Shown here piece after piece: positions 18,599 to 25,761 of a DNA stretch of 27,389 bases. The DNA is from Bacteroidia bacterium (lineage in GTDB: Bacteria; Bacteroidota; Bacteroidia; Bacteroidales; Azobacteroidaceae): contig BNTW01000035.1 of assembly GCA_025996895.1 (NCBI GenBank), forward strand, positions 1-27,389. Direction: 5' to 3'. The notes below the pieces were generated by a model. That model was given only the letters and a program-made list of their open reading frames with translations, had not been told where the DNA came from and did not search any database. The translations under genes were made by a program, and so were the position numbers. Position 1 is the first letter of the stretch. Each line of letters starts with the position of its first letter.

Positions 18599-20098
18599 TT
18601 AAATTACTTCATATTCGCTCCAATCGACTTTACGCATATCGCCGGTCTTGTTGAACGTCGAATGGAAAGCTAACGCCGATTTCATGTTTTGCGGGGTGTG
18701 TCCTTTTTGTCCCAGATTGAGGTATTGACGCAACAGGTCTTTATATTCGGGAGCGACACAATTTTCGATAATCGTTTCCGCCCGCTGAATGGGTGAAAGT
18801 CCGCGCAAATCAGCTACCCCGTGTTCGGTAATCAGAATTTTTACCGAATGTTCGCTGTGGTCTAAATGCGATACCATCGGGACAATCGCCGAAATCTTGC
18901 CGTCTTTAGCCGTCGAAGGCGTAGTGAAAATTGACAAATAAGCGTTCCGGCAAAAATCGCCCGATCCGCCGATACCGTTCATCATTTTCGTTCCAACCAC
19001 GTGCGTCGAATTGATATTACCGAAAATATCCGCTTCCAGTGCCGTATTAATGGAAATCAAACCCAGCCGGCGCGCAATTTCCGGATTGTTGGAAATTTCT
19101 TGCGGACGCAGTAAAATCCGTTTTTTGAAAAAATCGAGGTTTCCATACACTTCTTCCAGCACCGGCGTACTTACTGTCAATGAACAGCCGGAAGCAAATT
19201 TAACGTTTCCTTCTTTCATCAAGTCAATCACAGCGTCTTGAATAACTTCCGTATAAACTTCAAACGGTGGAATGTCTTCGTTCGCACCCATTGCTCCAAG
19301 CACTGCATTCGCCACGTTGCCCACGCCCGACTGAACGGGCAAAAACGAAGCAGGAATACGGCCGGCTTTCATTTCGGTTGACAAGAAGTTAGCCACGTTC
19401 GCACCGATTTTATTAGTAACATCATCCGAAGGCGTGAAACCGCCAACTTCATTCGGCAAATCGGTTTCGACCACACCCACGATTTTCGCAGGGTCAATTT
19501 GAATATAAGTCGTTCCAATCCGGTCGCTGGGCGAATACACCGGAATTTCTTTCCGATAAGGCGGGTCGGACGGCTCGTAAATATCGTGAATACCGGCCAA
19601 CTCTTTCGGGTGATATTTGTTTAATTCAATGAAAATTTTATCAGCCAGACGAGCAATTGTGGGAGCAATTCCCACTGCCGAAGTAAGATAAATTTTACCG
19701 TCTTCCGTAATTTCGCAGGCTTCCAAAATGCCGGTGGTCGGCTTCGGAAGAAAACCGTAACGCAAATATTGCGGTAATTCGGAGAGATGTAAATCGAAAT
19801 ATTGCGCCTCGTGCGCGTTCAATTCGTTTCGCATGTCCTTGTTCGATTGATAAGGTGAACGGAACTTGATTGCGTGGGCGCGCGACAATGCGCCGTCAAT
19901 CGAATCACCGGTCGAAGCTCCGGTATAAATTCCTACTTTAAACGGATTGCCTTTTGCGTGTTCGGCTTCCGCTTTTTTTGCTAATGCAAGCGTAATGGCT
20001 TTCGGACAACCTGCGGCGGTAAATCCACTGAAACCAATTACGTCATCATTAATGATAAGTGCTGCGGCTTCTTCAGCCGACATTCTTTTATATGCCAT
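18599..20098 (-). CDS. Acetyl-CoA hydrolase/transferase family; probable succinyl-CoA:acetate CoA-transferase
   Basis: A 499-residue enzyme of the Cat1/AarC-type class I CoA-transferase family. The N-terminal half has GFSGFTAAGCPKAI (22-35) and the small-molecule binding region GIYTGASTGDSIDGA (56-70). E284 in VYTEVIQD is the likely glutamate that forms the CoA thioester. GIGGSGDF and HSEHSVKILITEHGVADLRG mark the C-terminal domain. The enzyme would exchange CoA between succinate and acetate or propionate at the end of fermentation, fitting an anaerobic Bacteroidales lifestyle. Hydrolase activity or another acyl substrate cannot be excluded. It has its own -7 box upstream. The start ATG gives the expected N-terminus. 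Confidence 0.9.
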   Translation of the reverse strand: MAYKRMSAEEAAALIINDDVIGFSGFTAAGCPKAITLALAKKAEAEHAKGNPFKVGIYTGASTGDSIDGALSRAHAIKFRSPYQSNKDMRNELNAHEAQYFDLHLSELPQYLRYGFLPKPTTGILEACEITEDGKIYLTSAVGIAPTIARLADKIFIELNKYHPKELAGIHDIYEPSDPPYRKEIPVYSPSDRIGTTYIQIDPAKIVGVVETDLPNEVGGFTPSDDVTNKIGANVANFLSTEMKAGRIPASFLPVQSGVGNVANAVLGAMGANEDIPPFEVYTEVIQDAVIDLMKEGNVKFASGCSLTVSTPVLEEVYGNLDFFKKRILLRPQEISNNPEIARRLGLISINTALEADIFGNINSTHVVGTKMMNGIGGSGDFCRNAYLSIFTTPSTAKDGKISAIVPMVSHLDHSEHSVKILITEHGVADLRGLSPIQRAETIIENCVAPEYKDLLRQYLNLGQKGHTPQNMKSALAFHSTFNKTGDMRKVDWSEYEVI

Positions 20099-20123
20099 GA
20101 TTCAAGTTTTATAAAAAACGGGG

Positions 20124-20131
20124 CAAAGGTA
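20124..20131 (-). promoter_or_regulatory. -7 box for the CoA-transferase gene
   Basis: The minus strand reads TACCTTTG, an exact TAnnTTTG match, 26 nt before the start codon. The -33 region falls in the 3' end of radC and is not a clear TTTG. Confidence 0.65.
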
Positions 20132-20142
20132 CGATTTTTATT

Positions 20143-20838
20143 TTAAACTCTTCCATTATCGGCATACGAATAAAATCCATCATCACAAATAATTACGTGA
20201 TCTATCAGGGTGAGATCTAACAGTTTGACGCCTTCACGGATTTTCATCGTAATTTTGTCATCCTGCCGGCTGGGCTGGGGATTTCCCGAAGGGTGATTGT
20301 GACAAAGGATAATACCGGAAGCCAAGCGGTTAATCGCTTCTCTGTAAATGATTTTCGGATCCACTACTGTTTCGGAAACGCCGCCCTGACTGATTTTCAT
20401 TTTGTCGATAATCCGGTTTCCGCGGCTGAGGAAAAGCACCCAAAATTCTTCGTAAAACAAATCGCAAAGCAAGGAATGAAAATAATCGTAAATATCTTTG
20501 CTAAAGCGAATTTGCTCTTTTTTACGAATTTCTTCTGCTTTTCGCCGTTTCCCCAATTCGAGGACAGCGACCACACTGATCGCTTTGGCCGAGCCGATTC
20601 CCTTAAATTTCATCAACTGATTGATGGAATATTTACCCAATTCGTTCAGGTTGTTTCCGGCCGATTGGAGTATGCGTTGAGATAACTCTACCACACTTTC
20701 TTCCCGGTTTCCGGAACCGAGTATGATAGCCAATAACTCTGCGTCGCTCAATGTATAAACCCCTTTGGCGAGCATTTTTTCACGGGGACGGTCTTCAGGC
20801 GACCAATCCTTAACGGTCAATTTAATTGGTTCTTGCAT
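20143..20838 (-). CDS. radC: RadC family JAMM-domain protein
   Basis: A 231-residue RadC-type protein. The N-terminal part has a UPF0758 start (DRPREKMLAKGVYTLSDAELLA) and a helix-hairpin-helix at about 75-90 (LMKFKGIGSAKAISV). The C-terminal JAB/MPN domain carries the metal motif HNHPSGNPQPSRQD, with H180, H182, S190 and D193 as ligands and catalytic residues. The family was named for a repair phenotype later assigned elsewhere; its true substrate is unknown. It starts 53 nt after efp on the same strand, with a repeat fragment between them. No own promoter was seen, so read-through from efp is likely. Confidence 0.93.
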   Translation of the reverse strand: MQEPIKLTVKDWSPEDRPREKMLAKGVYTLSDAELLAIILGSGNREESVVELSQRILQSAGNNLNELGKYSINQLMKFKGIGSAKAISVVAVLELGKRRKAEEIRKKEQIRFSKDIYDYFHSLLCDLFYEEFWVLFLSRGNRIIDKMKISQGGVSETVVDPKIIYREAINRLASGIILCHNHPSGNPQPSRQDDKITMKIREGVKLLDLTLIDHVIICDDGFYSYADNGRV

Positions 20839-20865
20839 GTCGGTTTGGCTTAAAAAATAATTACA

Positions 20866-20880
20866 AATTACGAATTACGA
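20866..20880. repeat. Second copy of the AATTACGAATTACGA word, in the efp-radC spacer
   Basis: This 15-nt word is identical to the inner arm of the palindrome at 3257-3271. A partial unit, TTACAAATTA, precedes it. Here it forms a single arm without a partner. Confidence 0.7.
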
Positions 20881-20891
20881 ATAAAACCGAT

Positions 20892-21458
20892 TTATTCCTT
20901 CACTCGTCCGACATAGGAGCCGTCGCGCGTGTCAATTTCAATCTTGTCGCCTTCATTGACAAAGAGAGGTACCCGAACGGTTGCACCCGATTCAACAGTA
21001 GCAGGTTTCTGCGTATTGGTGGCAGTGTCGCCCTTTACTCCCGGCTCGGTATAAGTAATTTTTTGCTGTACCTTCACCGGCATATCGGCATACAAAACCG
21101 TATCGGTCGAAGCGTCGGAAACCACATCCACAACAATGCCTTCGAGCAGGAAATCCACGCCGTTGATCAAGTCGTGCGCAATGGGGTGCTGGTCATACGT
21201 TTCCTGATTCATGAAGATATAATCTTCGCCCTCTTTGTAGAGGAATTGATACGGACGACGTTCAACCCGCACGTCTTCCAATTTTTCGCCGATGTTAAAA
21301 CGGCGTTCCAGCACACGGCCATCAACCACGTCTTTCAACGTAGTACGCATAAACGTGTTGCCTTTACCCGGTTTCACGTGCAGAAATTCGATAACGAAAT
21401 ACAGCCGTCCGTCCATGCGGATACAAGTACCGTTCTTAATATCTTGAGCATTAATCAT
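20892..21458 (-). CDS. efp: Translation elongation factor P
   Basis: A 188-residue EF-P with the three barrel domains. The loop of domain I reads HVKPGKGNTF, with K32 at the tip where E. coli carries its modified lysine K34. The domain III signature GDKIEIDTRDGSYVGRV closes the protein. EF-P enters the ribosomal E site and rescues stalling at proline runs. How or whether K32 is modified in this organism cannot be seen here. It has its own promoter element and is followed by radC. Confidence 0.97.
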   Translation of the reverse strand: MINAQDIKNGTCIRMDGRLYFVIEFLHVKPGKGNTFMRTTLKDVVDGRVLERRFNIGEKLEDVRVERRPYQFLYKEGEDYIFMNQETYDQHPIAHDLINGVDFLLEGIVVDVVSDASTDTVLYADMPVKVQQKITYTEPGVKGDTATNTQKPATVESGATVRVPLFVNEGDKIEIDTRDGSYVGRVKE

Positions 21459-21502
21459 AAAAGGAATATTTTTTATTGTTTATTTTTTCAATTTTTAGGC
21501 TG

Positions 21503-21510
21503 CAAAGGTA
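21503..21510 (-). promoter_or_regulatory. -7 box for efp
   Basis: The minus strand reads TACCTTTG, an exact consensus match, 45 nt before the efp start. About 20 nt further upstream lies TTCA in place of TTTG, so the -33 box is weak. Confidence 0.65.
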
Positions 21511-21600
21511 CAAAAGATATTTTAATAAATTGAAATATATAACATTTAAATAATATATATATGAGCAAATAGTAGTGATGCACTAAATTTTACAATTTGT

Positions 21601-21637
21601 ACAAAAAAATAAGAACCGGATTTTCCTGCTCTTATTT
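21601..21637 (-). terminator. Terminator after tRNA-Gly(GCC)
   Basis: On the minus strand AAATAAGA (21637-21630) pairs with TCTTATTT (21614-21607), with a further GGA/TCC pairing inside. The strand continues into a T-run. It begins 8 nt after the tRNA's end. Confidence 0.7.
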
Positions 21638-21644
21638 TCTTTTG

Positions 21645-21717
<73 letters not shown>

Positions 21718-21729
21718 GTTTTGCGACTG

Positions 21730-21760
21730 CAAAGATAATAGCAATTTTTTAAAATGCAAT
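21730..21760 (-). promoter_or_regulatory. Promoter of tRNA-Gly(GCC)
   Basis: The minus strand has ATTG (21760-21757), 19 nt, then TATCTTTG (21737-21730), an exact -7 box 12 nt before the tRNA. It is divergent from the carbamoyltransferase promoter. Confidence 0.75.
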
Positions 21761-21766
21761 GAAACT

Positions 21767-21798
21767 TGTGGCGAAAATCAAAGAAATTTGTATCTTTG
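21767..21798 (+). promoter_or_regulatory. Promoter of the carbamoyltransferase gene
   Basis: TGTG (21767-21770), 20 nt, then TATCTTTG (21791-21798). The -7 box is exact and the -33 box is one base off. An in-frame TTG at 21788 would fall on this box, so translation must start later, at ATG 21821. Confidence 0.75.
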
Positions 21799-21820
21799 CC
21801 AGAAGATAACAATAATCAGG

Positions 21821-22774
21821 ATGAGAGCATTTACCAACGTAAAAGATTTAGGCGATTTGAACGCCGCGCTGAAAGAAGCGGCCGAAGTGAAAAAAAACAG
21901 GTTTGGATATCAGCAGTTGGGTATAAATAAAACCTTGTTGATGGTGTTTTTCAACGCGAGCCTGCGCACGCGGTTGAGTACGCAGAAAGCCGCTATGAAT
22001 TTGGGTATGAACACGATGGTACTCGACGTCAATCAGGGAGCGTGGCGGCTGGAAACCGAACGCGGCGTGATTATGGACGGCGACAAGTCTGAGCATATTT
22101 TAGAAGCCATTCCGGTGATGGGCAGTTATTGCGACATTATCGGGGTGCGCTCGTTTGCCAAGTTCGAGAGCAAAGCCGACGATTACAGCGAGAATATCCT
22201 GCAACAATTCATTCAATATTCGGGACGACCGGTTTTCAGCATGGAAGGGGCAACTACGCACCCGCTTCAGGCTTTTGCGGACTTGATTACGATTGAAGAA
22301 TACAAGACAAAAACGCGTCCCAAAGTGGTGATGACGTGGGCACCACACCCAAAATCGCTTCCGCAGGCTGTTCCCAATTCGTTTGCTGATTTTATGAACG
22401 AGGCGAACGTAGATTTTGTGATTACACACCCCGAAGGTTACGAATTAGACCCGCAATTTGTGCGCGGGGCAACCATCGAATATAATCAGGAAAAAGCCTT
22501 TCAGCACGCGGATTTTATTTATGCCAAAAACTGGTCGGCGTTTGCGGACGGACATTACGGCGAGATTTTGAGCAAAGACCGTAGCTGGACAGTGGATACG
22601 GCGAAAATGGCTTTAACCGACAATGCCCGGTTTATGCACTGCCTGCCGGTGCGCCGGAACATGATTGTAACGGACGACGTGATTGAAAGTCCGCAGTCGA
22701 TTGTCATTCCCGAAGCGGCTAACCGCGAGATTTCTTGCGAAGTGGTGTTGAAGCGAATGCTCGAAAGTCTGTAA
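21821..22774 (+). CDS. argF': N-succinylornithine carbamoyltransferase
   Basis: A 317-residue enzyme of the aspartate/ornithine carbamoyltransferase family. The carbamoyl-phosphate loop reads SLRTRLS (47-53), with HPLQ and HCLPVRR further on. Overall similarity, from memory, is closest to the Bacteroides fragilis enzyme that carbamoylates N-succinylornithine in arginine synthesis. Position 90 lies in DGDKSEH and is Ser. The B. fragilis enzyme has Pro there, and acetylornithine enzymes have Glu. Published mutants of the Xanthomonas enzyme with Ser at this place used the succinyl substrate, so succinyl specificity is favoured. The start at 21821 is chosen because the in-frame extension upstream overlaps the -7 box. 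It is a single gene, convergent with the next one at a 7-nt gap. Confidence 0.92.
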   Translation: MRAFTNVKDLGDLNAALKEAAEVKKNRFGYQQLGINKTLLMVFFNASLRTRLSTQKAAMNLGMNTMVLDVNQGAWRLETERGVIMDGDKSEHILEAIPVMGSYCDIIGVRSFAKFESKADDYSENILQQFIQYSGRPVFSMEGATTHPLQAFADLITIEEYKTKTRPKVVMTWAPHPKSLPQAVPNSFADFMNEANVDFVITHPEGYELDPQFVRGATIEYNQEKAFQHADFIYAKNWSAFADGHYGEILSKDRSWTVDTAKMALTDNARFMHCLPVRRNMIVTDDVIESPQSIVIPEAANREISCEVVLKRMLESL

Positions 22775-22781
22775 GAAAAAT

Positions 22782-24229
22782 TTACCACCAGACCAACGTT
22801 CCATTTTCGTAAGAAAAAATTCGTTCGTTTGTGCCTCGCGAAAGGTTTCTCACCCAATACAGCGTGCCGGCAGGAACATGATCGTAAGTCAGTTTGATGT
22901 CGGTCGCCTTTTGTTTGCCCATAGAAATCCATTTATTGTTCCAATACAACAATTCGTGCATGTCGCCCGGAGTAATGTCGTTGCCGTCACCACGCGGCGT
23001 ATAACTGATTTTGTTGATTTTTACAGGTTTGCCGAAATCCATACCGACCCAGCCGCCGTCATGAGTCAGCGAATTGTAAAGCGTCAGCGGGTCGCCATCA
23101 AAAGCCACCTCTTTTTTGTTAACCGGACTGATTTCTTTTGTCCCGATAGCTTGGCCGTAGATGGGTTGCTCGTTGCCGCTTGGGTAAAAATACAACTCAC
23201 CCACATTGCAATAACTGTCGTCAGGGCCGCGATAACGCCAGTAGCGATAACTTTCGGGTATTGTATCCAAACGGATTTCGCCCGATTCGCCATTTTGTTA
23301 TCCGGATTGTGCAACTCGCCCGGATTAGTTGAGCCGGCAGAGAAAATCACGTTTTTTCCTGAATTTGTCAATACAATATTCCACGAATGCGACAACGCCT
23401 GAAACGGCCACTGCGGCGTATAATCCTGCATCACCGGAATGCCTTTGCTGCGCATGACCGCCGAAGCCAGCAGGGCATAATCTTCGCAAGTGCCGAAAGG
23501 CAGTTTAGTCAATGTCCGGACATCTTTGACCGGAATTGCCCGGATACCGTCAAACGGATAAAACAGCCGGTTGAGTTTGATAATTTCTTTGCTGACTACA
23601 GTCGCTGCCTGAAATGCCGAATTTTTGTACAAGTCGCAATAATGCAGCGTATCCAAATCAGCTTTGAGCATATTTTTGGCATATTCGCGCCAATTGTCCA
23701 ACGGTTGCTGTTCCGCCCCTTTGTAAGGCAGGATGTATTCGCAAAATTCGTCGAATGAAACATGTGTCGCCCATTCGCCGTATTGCCAGACATCGTAAGC
23801 GCGGTCGATATTGTCAATCAAAAAATTGGCTGTGATGATCCGGATATCTTCGACGGTTTTATTCATTTTGGACGTTTCGTGTCCGGCTGAAATCTGCTCG
23901 ATAATCCGCTTGTTGGCGTTGTAATCCGGATCCGAAAAATCGGCCGTATCCAATTCGGCATAATAGGCCTGAAGCAGTTCGGGATATTTATACGAATAAT
24001 GTCCCGGCAGGTTTTCAATCAGGAAGACTGCTGCCTTGTATTTCAGGCTGTCGACAGGGTTGGAAGCATAATGCGACAAGACCTGTTCCAATTCGGAACG
24101 GTTGTCGCCCGCAAGAATCAAAGCCTGTTCCAAATAATCGGGCTGCTGCTTGTGGCAGGAAAAGAATAGCAGAAAAACGCATAGGTATTTTATTGTTTTT
24201 ATTTTATTTGTCATCTTATTTTCATTCAT
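22782..24229 (-). pseudogene. Transglutaminase-like lipoprotein with C-terminal discoidin-like domain, frame broken
   Basis: The first frame starts at ATG 24229 (a second ATG is at 24214) with a lipoprotein signal ending LFFSC (C25). It carries a transglutaminase-like core with FGTCEDYALLASAVM (C248) and SHSWN (H281). It reads NPGELHNPDNK to residue 312, then runs on out of frame to a stop at 23084. The second frame continues the protein from about 23296 as NGESGEIRLDTIPESYRYW. It is a complete galactose-binding/discoidin-like domain (YCNVGELYFYP, GWVGMDFGKPVKI) ending at the stop at 22782. Adding one A to the AAAA run at 23293-23296 would join the two. As I recall the family, however, relatives have a long middle region between these parts, so an internal deletion is also possible. 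The intact protein would be exported and lipid-anchored, with a thiol-protease-like or cross-linking role. Confidence 0.8.
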
Positions 24230-24235
24230 TTTATG

Positions 24236-24439
24236 ACCCGTGCGCTGTCGCACACGGCTATAATTCCACCGGCACGATGTGCCGTTCCGTTCAAATCGAA
24301 ACCACAAATCCCTTTATCCCTTGAACACATTTTAATATTTGTCCGTTTACGACCCATTGGGCATTACGCGCCTTTCTACCAAATCCGGAATGGTGCGTAG
24401 CATCAGCGCATTTATAGCCGTGTGCGACAGCGCACGGGT
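24236..24439. repeat. 204-nt palindromic element with perfect 28-bp inverted ends
   Basis: The left arm 24236-24263 (starts ACCCGTGCGCTGTCGCACAC) is the exact reverse complement of 24412-24439. Each arm can also fold alone through GTGCG-CTGT-CGCAC. Inside are CGGCAC-GAT-GTGCCG (24270-24284 region) and TGCG...CGCA near 24394-24410. It has no open reading frame of note and no clear target-site duplication. It fills most of the 256-nt gap between two minus-strand genes and ends 6 nt before the transglutaminase-like start. It looks like a non-coding mobile or REP-type element. Confidence 0.85.
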
Positions 24440-24485
24440 TTGATGCAAATGTTCATTCCGATTTTGCGCCGCGTAGTGATGCCAC

Positions 24486-25136
24486 TTATCCGGGAAGATA
24501 CCGCGAAATGGCATAAGCCTTCCCGTCTATATATCTATAGCCATTCACAAAATTTCCTTCCATATTGTGGTAATAAATCATTCCACTGAATGTATCGTCC
24601 CGCTGCAAATAGGTAATACGCTGCAATGGATTATCCAAATGTTTTTCCAAATAAGTCAAATCCGGATAAGCGATCATAACGAAACCGTCTTTCTCGTTGG
24701 TTTCTTTGTTGGTGCGTATAATCAGACGAATAGCAAACGACATATAGCGCGTATCGCCGGTCTCCCGATATTTATCTCCACATTCCGCACAAGCAATTAC
24801 AAATCGTTCTACAATTTCTACGGAGTTTCCTGCTTTATCGTCCTTCTGTTTCTTTCGTTGGGAAAAGCCTAAAGGAATTTCCGTAATTTTGTACTGCTCA
24901 TTCTCATTAGAAAATGCCATTCTCCATTCGGGAAACAAAGGGCTGTTTTTATCTCCGTTTTCTTGAATCAAGCGGATACCTTCATTCCTGTTTTGATTAT
25001 CGTACCATGTTTTTGACTCGATTGTTTCCGGCGACAATCTTTCTTTCGAGAAAAAATTATCTTCCGTTATACAGGAAGCGAAGACACAGGATAACAAAAA
25101 CAATAAAATTGTTTGTCTTAAAATGGATTTACTCAT
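24486..25136 (-). CDS. Lipoprotein of unknown function, paralogue of the N-terminus of the metallopeptidase lipoprotein
   Basis: A 216-residue protein with a signal peptide and lipobox VFASC (C21), then ITEDNF, an acidic start of the mature protein as in surface-directed Bacteroidota lipoproteins. The whole mature part aligns by eye with residues about 30-195 of the lipoprotein encoded at 25762-27216. Shared features are WY near the start, the stretch IRTNKET, a DGF-MI-PDL-YLEK block, and YYH-MEGNFVNG near the end. It stops where the other protein continues into its Cys-rich linker and peptidase domain. Function is unknown. It lies 75 nt after the small secreted protein gene, with a hairpin between. 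No promoter was found, so it is probably the last gene of the cluster. Confidence 0.8.
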   Translation of the reverse strand: MSKSILRQTILLFLLSCVFASCITEDNFFSKERLSPETIESKTWYDNQNRNEGIRLIQENGDKNSPLFPEWRMAFSNENEQYKITEIPLGFSQRKKQKDDKAGNSVEIVERFVIACAECGDKYRETGDTRYMSFAIRLIIRTNKETNEKDGFVMIAYPDLTYLEKHLDNPLQRITYLQRDDTFSGMIYYHNMEGNFVNGYRYIDGKAYAISRYLPG

Positions 25137-25171
25137 AATCGTCTATCTTAGAAAATTTAATTTAATTTATT

Positions 25172-25202
25172 GTCCGGCAGAAGATTGCACCCCCTGCCGG
25201 AC
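25172..25202. other. Hairpin between the small secreted protein gene and the lipoprotein gene
   Basis: GTCCGGCAG (25172-25180) and CTGCCGGAC (25194-25202) form a perfect 9-bp, GC-rich stem with a 13-nt loop in otherwise AT-rich DNA. On the minus strand it is followed by AATAAATT rather than a T-run, so it is more likely a weak attenuator or mRNA-stability element than a full terminator. Confidence 0.6.
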
Positions 25203-25211
25203 GACAAAAAC

Positions 25212-25760
25212 CTATTCTACTTTTTGCATCCAAAAACGCATTAAATAGTTCGCTTTTTTACCTTCCGTAGTGGGTGTAAACCAAATTTTATTCTTTAACT
25301 CGGTTTCTATTTTCCGATAAGTAGATACTGCAACTGTCGCATAACCACTTTTGGGCATAAAATCAAAACTTACTTCGATAACTTTACCTGTCTCAGGGTT
25401 AATAATCATGGTAATGCCTAAAGCCTCATCTTTAAACCTTTTTTTCTCTGTTGTAGTAAAAGCCTTATTTACTATATCCCATGCCATAGGCTTTGTCCAT
25501 GTTTCATTTTGCACATCATCTACTTCTGCCCAATCAATATCTAAATAACTACCATCTTTGTAAGTTTGATTTTTATAGGTATATTGATTGGCCTTATTAT
25601 AGAGAACAACGCCTCCATACTTTATATCACATTGATAGGTATATCCGCTCTCGTTGAATGTTTTTGTTGTGCTATAATAATACGTTTGGGCTGTTACTTC
25701 ACTCATGCAAAACAGCAAGCCCACTAATACTAATACTAATAATAATCTTTGCGTCTTCAT
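25212..25760 (-). CDS. Small secreted protein of unknown function
   Basis: A 182-residue protein with a signal peptide at 1-25 (LLLVLVLVGLLFCM, ending EVTAQ). The mature part is rich in Tyr, Thr and Lys and looks all-beta: YYYSTTKTFNESGYTYQCDI, then IINPETGKVIEVSFDF and STYRKIETELKNKIWFTP. It has one mature Cys and no catalytic motif I can name. It resembles Bacteroidales-only secreted DUF proteins, possibly DUF5043, but I could not confirm this. Only one base separates its ATG from the stop of the metallopeptidase lipoprotein gene, so the two are translationally linked and probably act in the same place, the periplasm or cell surface. Confidence 0.75.
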   Translation of the reverse strand: MKTQRLLLVLVLVGLLFCMSEVTAQTYYYSTTKTFNESGYTYQCDIKYGGVVLYNKANQYTYKNQTYKDGSYLDIDWAEVDDVQNETWTKPMAWDIVNKAFTTTEKKRFKDEALGITMIINPETGKVIEVSFDFMPKSGYATVAVSTYRKIETELKNKIWFTPTTEGKKANYLMRFWMQKVE

Positions 25761-25761
25761 A

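Noticed and set aside
20826..21533. A 235-codon plus-strand frame antisense to efp
   Set aside because: It is the shadow of efp, starts in a repeat, shows no domain or signal, and efp itself is unmistakable.
21788..21820. N-terminal extension of the carbamoyltransferase from TTG 21788
   Set aside because: The extension overlaps the exact -7 box at 21791-21798 and is absent from the family; ATG 21821 gives the expected start.
23387..23758. A plus-strand frame of 123 codons opposite the transglutaminase-like gene
   Set aside because: Shadow of a clearly recognisable gene on the other strand.
24230..24307. Upstream extension of the transglutaminase-like frame to 24307
   Set aside because: It reads through the palindromic element and would place residues before the signal peptide; ATG 24229 or 24214 puts the lipoprotein signal at the N-terminus.
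24236..24439. Insertion sequence
   Set aside because: There is no transposase frame, the element is only 204 nt, and no flanking duplication was seen; it is listed as a non-coding repeat.
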